From Lophius americanus (lineage: Eukaryota; Chordata; Actinopteri; Lophiiformes; Lophiidae), in assembly GCA_037951165.1 (NCBI GenBank), contig JBBDHG010000187.1:4036001-4100000 (forward strand): a stretch of 64,000 nucleotides of DNA. Reading direction: 5' to 3'. The notes beneath the pieces were generated by a model. It had not been told where the DNA came from, did not search any database, and saw only the letters and a list, made by a program, of their open reading frames with translations. Positions within the stretch are counted from its first letter, which is position 1. Each line of letters opens with the position of its first letter. The translations under genes were made by a program, and so were the position numbers. Below, piece by piece: positions 22,530 to 32,495 of this stretch.

Positions 22530-24980
22530 ATTCCCTCTCTGTTTTTATTGATGTAGATTTCTCTGTGCTAAAATTTTCTAGGAACTGAGAATGCCAAAAT
22601 ATCTTCCTGATAGGTAACAGAGATGGCAAAAAAATATTTAAGACTTGTTTTATACCAAATGACTAGCTTTTGAATTTCTTTTTGTTTGTGTGCATGACTA
22701 AAAAAAGGAACTCCAAGATCCTAATGAGAGCAACAGACCACTGTATGGCTGAGATGAGAGTTATCCAGTGGGGGTGTAGGAGGATAGGGGTCTCTGAAGG
22801 AAGAGGAGGAGGGGGTGCGGAACAAACACAACAGTGATAACAGGGGAGTTCTGGTAATAAATGACTCTGGAGCTGGAAGTCGCTGAGCAGGAACTATGTA
22901 TACACTTGTGACTGATCCCTCCCAGATGTAATGTAAAGGTAATACATACACAAATACAGGCATCCTCTGACCCAGAAGACAGCAGGAACAACTTCTGTTC
23001 ACAGACTTGTGTTATTACTGCAGTCAATCTTTAAAGGTTTTAACATGTTATTCAACTATTCAGATTTCAATGGACTTTTTGCTTCATCCACTTCTTTCCT
23101 AATTCATATACTCCCTCTTTATGATATAATGTTTTCATATCATGTAGAAATACTCTTAGATCTGGTGATTGATGAAAAATAATAAAAATGACGTTCCTTG
23201 ATTACCAATATGTTGTAGGTCATCTGGACCACTCTGTTTGCTTAGACCTCCAGTTTTGTTTTGTAAGTCACCAGTAGGTATTCTGGTGTTGTGGGGCGAA
23301 AATGGAAAGCTGTATTTGTCTTCATGGGATAGACCTTAGTTCACCTGTCAGCCAATGTTTTTAACAGAACATAGAAGATTGCTGCCAGAAGTCAGGTCAC
23401 TGTAGGTACAAAGGCATAACTACTTTTTTCTCTGTGATCCAAAGATCCAAAGTCCACAAAGTAAATGTCAGTGCTACGACAGTCAGTGAAGCCAACTGGT
23501 GAAAACTTCTCCAAAAGCATTTGTCTCTTTTACCTCTTTACATGACAGCAGATCACTGAATAATGTCTATATGCTTTGCATTCTTTGTACAACACCGAGA
23601 TAATCATGTCGTTGTCACGTGATACTTACAGCGTGTTTGTTACCACATTCCCAAGTTCAAACTACTCATCACCTACACCGCAAATGTTTCAAATATAACA
23701 CATATATTCATACTTTCATCTCAGAGCTCATATCATCAGTTTTGGCTTAAACTGTAATACGTATTTCCTATGGAGGCAATGAATAAAAAATACTAAATTG
23801 ACGCTTATTTCAAACTAAATAAAAGAGAATGGAACTATTATATTTCAGCTTTGGTATTTGTATGTAAATTGGTCCTTTGCATGAAAAAACTTGTCTCTCA
23901 TCTTGGGTATTGGGGTGATTACTAGAAAAACCATAAACCAGTAGATAGAATAGAAAAACAATTGTTTCTTTATAAAATAATGGCATAACTCTGCTTCTAT
24001 ACTGAGCCTTTCTCTGGATATTAGAAACAAAGTGAGGCCACACAGAAATAGAGGATTCTCGTTGTGTTAAACAACATTATTGTAAAATACCTGTCACTGT
24101 GAAATTGAATGTTTTCCTCACCTGGAAAAAGACATAATACCTACAAAATTGTCTCCTACCTTGACCTTTATGTGAGATACCTTCAGTTTTCTGCTTCATC
24201 AGATTGGAGAGACAGGATGCTTTCAGGTTTCATTACAGAGAGAACCAATAACCACAAGTTTATCCCAGGTATTCAGAAAGACATTTGCCGTCATGGTTAA
24301 AGAGGAAGGAACGTGCAACTAATCACTGAGAGGAAAAGATGCCTGACTTTATGAGACCTTAATCCCTCGTGAATACACCAGAGGATGACATGGGTTTGAT
24401 GTTGCTTCGGGGAGACAGACTGCACTTCCTCTCATTCTTGGGTAAGGCTTACCTGAATTCCCTCGCTGCTTCAATGAATCTTTCAATATTTAATGTCAGA
24501 CTCAAGTCGAAACAACCTTTCTTTAAACAACAGCAGCTGCAGCGGAAGAAAACAAACAACTTATGATACATTAGAAAACTTAGCAGTGCATTTTAATAAA
24601 AATAATTTAGCTCATCTTCAACTTAGTCCACAACTGGAGTCACTTATTTTCATTAATTAAAGTACAGTAAATGTCTTGAGTATTTTAGAACAGGTGATAA
24701 AATTACAGATTGTTCCATGGAGTCATTTTAACTTTTTTCAAAATATAAACTCTTCCGACCACGGGCTTTCTTTTTGCTAAGTATAGTTTTGAATATTTTA
24801 TCCTTTTTGAAAAGTTTTGAATATCCTTTTTTTTTTTGGTAATGATTTTCTGTTACTATGAAATCTGATAGTAAAAATAAGATATGTACAAGAAGAATCT
24901 CCTCCAGTCCAGTCATTAGCCCCAAATGTGGAATAAACTGGTCCAAATATAAGTATATGAATTATGAGAGAAATGTATGA
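22530..24980. other. Intergenic DNA between itpa and rangrf, left part
   Basis: AT-rich, with no exon, RNA gene or repeat that I can support. Short open frames here (e.g. 22721-23002, 23810-24043) have no family resemblance. Confidence 0.5.
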
Positions 24981-24984
24981 AGTA

Positions 24985-25110
24985 CAAAAGACAGATCGCC
25001 TCGTGTCGATTCTTGTGCACCAAATCTGGACTATATCGGACTAATGGTTGAGAAATTATGGCCTGAACAATTTTGGCGATAAAGCTCCCCGTATTGTCAG
25101 AAATATGCAT
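24985..25110. repeat. Unclassified interspersed repeat, copy B
   Basis: Partner of 8050-8165: CAGATCGCCTCGTGTCGATTC, then CACCAAATCTGG, ATATCGGACTAATGG, GAGAAATTATGGCC and AATTTTGGCG in the same order and spacing. Confidence 0.55.
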
Positions 25111-25339
25111 TTGACCTTTTTCTAAATCAATCCTGCTCTTCCTCACGCTGAGTGGGTATAAAAGATGCATTGTGATTCCTAGATCAGAGAGTCTCCTTGT
25201 TTGATCCCGGGTGTGGCTCATCCCGGCATCATGAGCTGCACACCTGATTCTCAGTTACCAGCAAGCGCCTGACGCGCATAACCCTGGTCCCAACAGTAAT
25301 AGTTTCAGGCCCACTCATCTAGATTGAGTTCAGGTCTCA

Positions 25340-25565
25340 GTTGGATATTTTCTCTCGTGTGTTTTTGTCCGTGCTCATCCGTTTTCTCATCGTGCTCGGA
25401 TCGGCGGCGGATTCTGCTTGACTCCCTCATCACTGCTGCTCGCCACTCACCTAGATACCTAGATTTACAGTCGGTTTCAGCGCCATAAATACAACATTCA
25501 CCCTTGAATGATGCCTGTCCAAGATTTCTCTAAGTTGATCCTAATGCAGCATTAAACCATGATGT
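25340..25565 (+). repeat. Unclassified interspersed repeat, with a second copy at 28435-28530
   Basis: The right part (GCCATAAATACAACATTCAC, TTGAATGATGCCTGTCCAAG, CCTAATGCAGCATTAAACCA) recurs at 28450-28525 with scattered differences. The left part (CATCCGTTTTCTC ... CCCTCATCACT) resembles 27712-27785. Possibly one retrotransposon family broken into pieces. The family is not recognised. Confidence 0.5.
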
Positions 25566-26084
25566 CACTGAAGAGACTAACTCAACAGTTGACCTGATCT
25601 GCATTCCTGCTGGGACCCATCCTTTCAACTTTCATTGTTTATGACAAAACTCAAGTCCCACTGGAGGCTTGTTGAACGTCAGCTTTATGGAAATTCCTCT
25701 CGAGGGGGTTCAAGTGAGGATTCTGAATTTGCCCTTAATATTCTGACCTCTATTTTAAAGACTTCTACAAATGTGTTTTCATAATCACCATAGTGAGTTT
25801 TAAAGCTGTGTAGCACAAGTTGGCCTGGAGAACTGAATATTCACTGGTCTGGTTGGATAGAGATTCACAACCATTAAAAATGTCTGCTGCTGCTGCCAGT
25901 CGGTATTTGCCAAGACTGTAGCGTAGATCAACTAATTTCATAAACTGAATTGATTATATTAAAACATACGTTTACTTTCACCTCTCTTTAGGTAAGATGT
26001 GGTGTCATAAGTTTATGAAAGTTCTCAAAGGCTCCTCTTCTTTGTTTGGATTTCAACCTTCATACCTTAGATGCATTACTTTGC

Positions 26085-26300
26085 ACGTGTCATAACATTA
26101 TAACCACCTTTCTAATATTGCGTGGCCCATTTTTGCCACTAACAGCTCTGCGTGTTCTGAAATCTTTCTATCAGAACAGGAGGGAACTTTCTCAGACGTT
26201 TGTGCTACAGTGGCTCTTCTGTGTGATTGGACAACAAAGGCAAACACCCAACATAATCTGGAGTTTTGGAGATCTTCTGAGTCCGTCATTTATCCCTTAT
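26085..26300 (-). mobile_element. Tc1-like DNA transposon end, internally deleted
   Basis: The left edge CATAACATTATAACCACC with TCTAATATTG is the inverted-repeat end of the family seen at 15521-15945. Inner sequence (TGGCTCTTCTGTGTGATTGG) matches a further part of that transposase in reverse. Confidence 0.65.
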
Positions 26301-26502
26301 GAAAGTGACTCAGATCTTATGCTTGCCTACCTTTCCTGCTTGTAACACATCTCTCTCTGAGTGCACAATGCTCCCTTGTCAGTTGGCATTGTTTCGAAAT
26401 AATCAATATTATTCAGCCTTCACCTGTCCATGAATATAATGTCATGGCTGGCCAATGTATAAATGTCTTAAAGAATAATACAAAATTGCTCATATCAAAA
26501 TA

Positions 26503-26508
26503 TTTATT
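26503..26508 (-). terminator. rangrf poly(A) signal AATAAA
   Basis: TTTATT on the plus strand reads AATAAA for rangrf, 276 bp beyond its stop codon. Confidence 0.55.
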
Positions 26509-26783
26509 ATGAAAAAAATGGTCTTCACATCATCATATGTTTGACTTTTAGGTGAATTTATACTCTAAGGGCAAATAAAACACCCATAGCAGAACAGAGC
26601 TTCTATTCCTATGTATCATGGCAGGGACGGGACCAACACACGCAAAAGTTGCTTCCAAATGGAATTGAAAGCATACTAAAGGACAGATTTCTGTCAAACG
26701 GCTGAACAAAACACATAACATTTACTATGTGTTCCAGACACGACCTGTAATCTTGTTAGGCTACTGAGAGAGTGGCTGTTGTT

Positions 26784-27371
26784 CTACCCAAACAGTCCTT
26801 GGTCGTGCAGAGTCAAGGTCTGCAACGAGCGCTGGAAGTCCTGGAGTGTCCACGGTTCCCTCTGTGTCCCTGCTGAAGCAGCACTGCTGCTGTCAGGGCT
26901 GATAGTCTGGGGGTCATTGAAGGTGATCAGGACATCTGTGGAGAACTGAGGCAGGCGGAACACACCCAGGTGAAGGGTCACTGTGTTCTTGGCGTCTTCG
27001 TTGAACTTGGATACAAACTGAGTCCCAGTCAGCATCCAGGCAGAGTGACAGTCTGACAGGGAAAGCTCAGCCTTAGGCAGAGGCACAACACTGCTCACTT
27101 CAAAAGCACCCGGCTCTAAAGCTTTGTTGCTGCCTGCTATGTCCTCGAAGTGATACCTTGGAGCATCTTGGTCTGCCACCTGACCCTGGTACTCCACCAG
27201 CTCCACGATCAGGCTCTGGTCAGTGTGCGAGTGTGCAAACACCTCCTGGTTGTCCGGGATCTCTCTCAGCTCACTGACGTCTGTGGTGCTATGAGGGAGG
27301 ACCGCAGACATCGCTCCCCCAAACAGAGGAGAAGACACATGGGGGCTTCCACCAGCTCTCTGCATCTCCAT
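26784..27371 (-). CDS. rangrf: Ran guanine nucleotide release factor (MOG1 homologue)
   Basis: MOG1-family protein that releases nucleotide from Ran and, in mammals, helps traffic the cardiac sodium channel Nav1.5. One uninterrupted coding exon of 195 residues (human 186). Matches run throughout: SSPLFGGAMSAVLP, DVSELREIPDNQEVFAH, TDQSLIVELVEYQ, ARYHFEDIAG, VTLHLGVFRLPQFSTDVLITFNDP, WTLQDFQRSLQTLTLHDQGLFG. The ATG at 27371 was chosen because a splice acceptor (GCTCCAG, exon from 27388) lies just upstream. Pairing it with a donor at 27518 (GTAAGT) gives a 5' UTR intron of 27389-27518. An in-frame ATG at 27410 would lie inside that intron. Confidence 0.93.
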   Translation of the reverse strand: MEMQRAGGSPHVSSPLFGGAMSAVLPHSTTDVSELREIPDNQEVFAHSHTDQSLIVELVEYQGQVADQDAPRYHFEDIAGSNKALEPGAFEVSSVVPLPKAELSLSDCHSAWMLTGTQFVSKFNEDAKNTVTLHLGVFRLPQFSTDVLITFNDPQTISPDSSSAASAGTQREPWTLQDFQRSLQTLTLHDQGLFG

Positions 27372-27518
27372 GTGACAAGTGTGAACGGCTGGAGCGACAA
27401 TAACAAACAAACAGTCTGTTTTAACCAGATACAGTTACTGCAACTTCTTCTCTTTTAATATCTATGACTAAATATATTAAAAACATTTTACATCCCGCAT
27501 GATAGACACACGACTTAC

Positions 27519-27660
27519 CGATATGCTTTTTCCGGTTTAACTTATTTCTTCTTGTTGTGAAAGTTCGGCTGAGCTGACGGAAGACACGCGCACTACCGCC
27601 CTCTAGAGGTGAGACGCACGCACTACTACAGACTGTGGTTTGAAGATTTCTCAGGTATTT
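27519..27660 (-). promoter_or_regulatory. rangrf 5' UTR exon and promoter region
   Basis: The inferred non-coding first exon ends at 27519 before GTAAGT. The flank to the right has several CpGs (GACACGCGCACTACCGCC) and then a T-rich stretch. The transcription start is not fixed. Confidence 0.45.
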
Positions 27661-28434
27661 TTGCATAAATCAGCACTGGAGAGTTGTCTCTCTAGAGTGT
27701 CTTTCCCTGTACTTATCCGTTTTCTCTTTGTACTTCAGGTCTCCAGTGGATTATTAGCAGCCTGTTACCTGCCATCCTCATCACTCCCCTGGATTTAGTT
27801 TTATCTCAATCCTAAATTAGTAACCAGGCTGCACCACATTCCAACACCAGCTGTCTAGTGTTTTAATAAACTAGCTGAACCTTCCCCTGTATCTGAGTTT
27901 TTCTTTTAGTGCCACAGCCAAACAATGTTTTTACAATGTCTTGGTTTTCCGAATATTAACACTTGAGAAATCAACTAAATAAATATTTTAGTTCAGATAT
28001 ATGGTGTTTATACTGTGTTAATACAACAAAAATGGAATAAAGTAAGACCTTTTATTGAATATCCACAACAGAGTTTTAATAAAGCCAATTCATTAAATTT
28101 GAGTTACTAGTATTTACTTCGGATAACAAAAGGCTATCTCAGCTTGGAAAAATGTTTCTTAGTATTAAATACTTAATATTTTTAGTTATACTTTCATCAT
28201 AGTTTTGGTACTGGTTACTTAATTTAACCAATTTGATCATTTGAGATATTTCTACTTTAAACAAACAAACAAAAGAAAATTCATGTTTAAGTTATTTGCG
28301 TGAATAAACTATTCAAGGCAACCATTTTACTCATAGTATTTCATATGATCTAATATATCAGGTTTAACAGTGTGCACGCTGTATGACCAAAGCTTTCTGA
28401 AAGAGCTGTTTTTAGCTTCAAAACAACAATAAAT

Positions 28435-28530
28435 GAGGGACGGGTTCAGTGCCATAAAAACCCCCCCTTGAATGAAGTCTGTCCAGGATTTTTAAAGGTA
28501 GGCCCTAATGAAGCATTAAACCAGGAGGGG
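28435..28530 (+). repeat. Second copy of the repeat at 25340-25565
   Basis: GTGCCATAAAAACCCCCCC, TTGAATGAAGTCTGTCCAGG and CCTAATGAAGCATTAAACCA parallel the other copy. It is immediately followed by the LINE fossil. Confidence 0.5.
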
Positions 28531-28599
28531 GTATGTGTGGAGATTATAATTTATATTTATTTGACTTGAGTATACTTATCTACTTCTTTAGATGTTAGG

Positions 28600-29490
28600 T
28601 TTATGGACGTCCTCTATGAATCCTCCCCTATTTCTATGTGGCTGCATGATGATTTTAGTCGTCTTTGAAATTTGAGTCTTTAATATTTACTCTCTGGGAA
28701 ACCTTGAAAGCTTATATTAGGGGTGAAATTATTTCTTTTTCCGCGAATGAGAAGAAACTTAAGAAAGACAGGCTATGTTTGTTAACACAGTGTATTGTTC
28801 AACTAGATGATATTTATGGCACTTCACAATACCAAGACATTTATAAGGAGCTTTAACCGTACAAGCAGAATTTAACACACTAGTCAGAGATCAGGTTGTG
28901 GAATTGCTGGTCCAGAACAGGAGCTGATACTTTGAAAAAGGTGACAAATCTAGTAAACTGTTGGGTTATAGGTTACGTCAGTCAGTATCATTATAACAAA
29001 CTCTTAAAATTGGAACACTATCTGGTATAAGAGTAGATCCTGGAGAGATTAACGGGGAATCTAAAAGGTTCCATCAAGGATTGGAACATCGACTCAGTGT
29101 TGACGAACTGTCGACTGTTGTTAAATCTGATCAATCAGGGAAAAGCCCAGGACCTGATTGTTGCTCAATTGAGTTTTACATAAAAGTTATCCTCTAAGAT
29201 AGCTCCTCCTCTACTCAAAATGTATAATGAAGCGTTTGTAAAAGGTGCTCTTCCACAAACTCTTACCCAGGCAACTATCTGCCTCATCTCAAGGAAAAAC
29301 AAAGACCCTCTTGATTGTAAATCATACTGTCCAATTAGTTTGTTGAATGTCCATTATCAAATCTTGGCTAAAGTTTTGGCAATGCGTCTCGAAAAAAGAG
29401 TCCTCCCATCAATTATTTCACATGATCAAATAGGGATTATGAAAAACAGACACTCTTTTTCAATATCCATGTTTTACACTTTTTGAATGC
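28600..29490 (+). pseudogene. L1/Tx1-type LINE reverse transcriptase fossil
   Basis: Decayed ORF2 of a non-LTR retrotransposon, read in several frames. 28665-28856 matches the endonuclease-RT linker (LWETLKAYIRGEIISFSANEKK). About 29050-29215 carries the GKSPGPD region with stops. 29220-29486 is the RT start (YNEAFVKGALPQTLTQATICLI, YCPISLLNVHYQILAKVLAMRLEKRVLPSII, DQIGIMKNRHSFS). The catalytic YADD region and the C-terminus are missing. It lies between rangrf and vamp4. Confidence 0.85.
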
Positions 29491-30170
29491 AAACATCTAT
29501 ATGTATATTATTATTGAAACTGCTATGTATTTATATCATATATTGTACTGTTTTTTTATATATATATCATCATATGAGTGTCAAATAATTTCCTTGTTAA
29601 GTTACTTTGTATAAACTGGCTGTTTTGAAATTTCATTAAAAAAGGTTTGGGAATTTACTCCTCCCTTGAAGACAATTGAAAATTGATCCTTTCTGTTCAA
29701 CACGGATTCAAGAATAAACACGTTGAAATATGTGAAAGGGTTTGCAAAACTTTTATCTGAAAAGTAACAAGTTAAATACTGCTGTCAGACAAATGTAGGG
29801 CAGTAGAAAGTAGATTGTTTTCCTCCGAGATGTAGTAGAGTGGAATTATAGAGTAGCATTAGATGGAGGCAATAAAATAAAGTACCTCACATTTGATGAT
29901 TGTCCTTCCAGGCATTCAGTTTATTCTGTGAGATTCCGGGTGAGCAAGAAGTCAACGGATGGTGGAACTCTGACCTGGAACACCATAGTTCATCCTTTAT
30001 CCTCCAATTATCCAGGGAAGAGAGTGGAGGTTCTGAGAAGTGCATTGTTTTGAATTATTTTAACAAAACTTTGAGGGCTTTGTATTTCTAGAATGACACA
30101 AATGTGGTAATAGCATTTACATTTATAAATAGAGATGTGTCCCTCTATCAAACATCTGGGTCCTCTCCTC
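29491..30170. other. Intergenic DNA upstream of vamp4
   Basis: AT-rich sequence with short TA runs (29555-29575), possibly including LINE tail sequence. No gene seen. Confidence 0.45.
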
Positions 30171-30177
30171 CTCCAGG

Positions 30178-30352
30178 CTCACTTCCGGGTCAGCTGACTA
30201 TGACGGAGAAGCGGTCAGCTGAGTGTCGACAATGAAATATACATCAGCGTTTCAAATGAAAGGGACACAACAATAAACCATTTATCCCTGATTTAATTCA
30301 CGACTGTGTTTGTCCGCCGGCATCGACCTTCAAATACCGATAAAAGCAGCAG
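30178..30352 (+). promoter_or_regulatory. vamp4 promoter and non-coding first exon
   Basis: An ETS-type site ACTTCCGG (30181-30188) abuts the palindrome GTCAGCTGAC (30189-30198), and a second GTCAGCTGA lies at 30214-30222. A non-coding exon ends CAAATACCGATAAAAGCAGCAG at 30352 before the donor GTACGTGA. There is no TATA box at the usual distance. The next exon starts at 32460. Confidence 0.6.
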
Positions 30353-31499
30353 GTACGTGAGCTAGCGGAGTTAGCAACATTAGCTTAGCAGCTAACTGTG
30401 TCAATGACCCAAGCGGCTAAATCTGAGATAATTGAAACCCTACATATCAACAATATAGTTAATGGTGCTCATTTTTCACTATAATTACCATGCCCTTGTA
30501 ATTTAGTGTTTGCACGAACTGCAACATTCTGTAGTTGAGTACATATAAACCGAGAAACACCCTAAACAGCTAAAATGGTCAGCAGTGATGTTATTATCGT
30601 CACTAGTGCTGACAGTAGATACTCACGGATTTAACAGTAATGTGTTAAAGAATAGCTGTACATAACACTGCAGTATGTTTTCCTCCCACTTGAGACATTG
30701 ATTAGGCACTGCATGACATTCTCCTAAATTTTTGCTCCAAAGTTGCATTCCATAAATTGGTTTTGTGATCATTAATAATCTACAGTCTTGTTTTGTGGTT
30801 ACCACGATGCAATATTCAGTACCTTAGATGAAAAACCAGACAAAACACTATCTGCAAATCACAGCTTTGCTATCAATCCAATTGGCTGCATTTCAAAAAT
30901 GTTCACTTATAGATTTCTGAATTCTTATCTTTGCAACCATAATGTGTCAGCCTCTTCCTCTGATCCTTACTCTCTGTGTCTCTTCATGCTGCTTCTGCTT
31001 TAGATTGTCCTGTCCTCTGCTTCTCTTCTCCTCTGTTTACTGGAAACTTCCTCCTCTCCTGGCCAAAGGCACTGCCATTAAGGACGCTGCTAAGAACTCC
31101 ACAGTGTCTGAGTTAGCTGGATTCAATGGTATACATTTTACCATAGCATTGAAAAAGGTGCTTGTGCTTGTGCGAGTCTGTTGTGTTCCCATGGCGGGTT
31201 ACCATCACATGTTCCTTAGTGCAATGTTGCAGAGGCATTTTATTGAGGCACTATTGTGTTACGTGCCACTATCTGAAATGTGAAGTAGTCAATAACAAAC
31301 ATTTTCCAGTAGAGTTTTTCACCAAAACGGCATTTGCTGTCAAAGCTAGTGAGACTCAGAGTCTGGAATTTTATGAAGTGAGGCATCTTAACAGGAGTTT
31401 TTGATATTTTATTATTTATTTGCTGGCATAAAACAGTATCTCACATACAGCTAACATAATAAAAGAACCATGTTCTTCACGTATTGAAGAGGATCGCAG

Positions 31500-31670
31500 C
31501 CACACATATGTATGTAATTACAGTGCTGGGTTGATGGTGGTTGGATCCTGTCCTAGTTATCATTGGATAAAAGGCCTGGTACACCCTGGAGGTCTGAAAC
31601 CCTCATGGTGAAAACACCCTGAAATTGCCAGTTCATCACATAATGGCACACGCAATCACATTGATACCTA
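31500..31670 (-). mobile_element. SINE fragment, reverse orientation
   Basis: GGCCTGGTACACCCTGGAGG and GCCAGTTCATCACATAATGG, read in reverse, match the 3' half of the SINE family at 19683-19990. It lies in vamp4 intron 1. Confidence 0.5.
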
Positions 31671-32495
31671 CTGTCAATTTTGAGTCAGCATTTTACCTAG
31701 ATAGCATGTTTTGGACCGTGCAAGGAAGGTGGTGCATCGAGAGCGATCCACTATTCTACCAAGAGGATTTTATTGGAGCCAAAATAAACATATTTATCCG
31801 ATTGTTAATGAAAGAGTTTAAATTATACTTGGTTTGTATTGCACCTTCTACTCTCAAAAAGACCCAGGTTGTGAGTAAAAGCTCATCAATATTACATCAA
31901 CATATGACTTTATGTTGAAGTTTATGACTTTAACATAACACAACTTGACTTTATGTTCTTCTTCTTTCTCATTTTAATGCATGTGTCTGACTTCCTTGAG
32001 TTATGGTTACACTTCTCTTAATGATTTCCTGTGGTATTGATCAGTTTATGAGGTTCTATGTAGAGTATGGATGAATGGCTCCATTTGTATTTGTGTATCC
32101 CGTTAATGTTTAGCATGAATGGGCTCTAAGCTTGCAAGTAAAATCACTGATAGAATTTAAATTTTTTCTGGGCGTAGGCTGTCCTGTTTAATTATTAATG
32201 TCCTGCTTAACTGTTTGGTTGAGCGTATATTGAGTGTCTATTTCTTACTGTAAAATGTGTGCCACATGGCTGCATGTACATGCTCAAGGGCCAAGGTTTG
32301 AGCCCTGGGGGACACCACAGGAGAGGATCTATGAAAATAAATCATTTTTCCCTAGTTCTTTTTTCTGACAATAAAGGGTAGGACCTTTGTGACTTAGTGC
32401 AGACATTTTGTTGTCTCCACAGTAACCCATATCATAACTGATGATATCTTGACCTACAGAGGGAACCAGATCGGGGGGAGCAGCTTGAAGACAGT

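Noticed and set aside
27372..27410. Upstream in-frame ATG of rangrf (adds MFVIVAPAVHTCH)
   Set aside because: It would lie in the inferred 5' UTR intron just before a good acceptor. The added residues do not resemble MOG1 N-termini.
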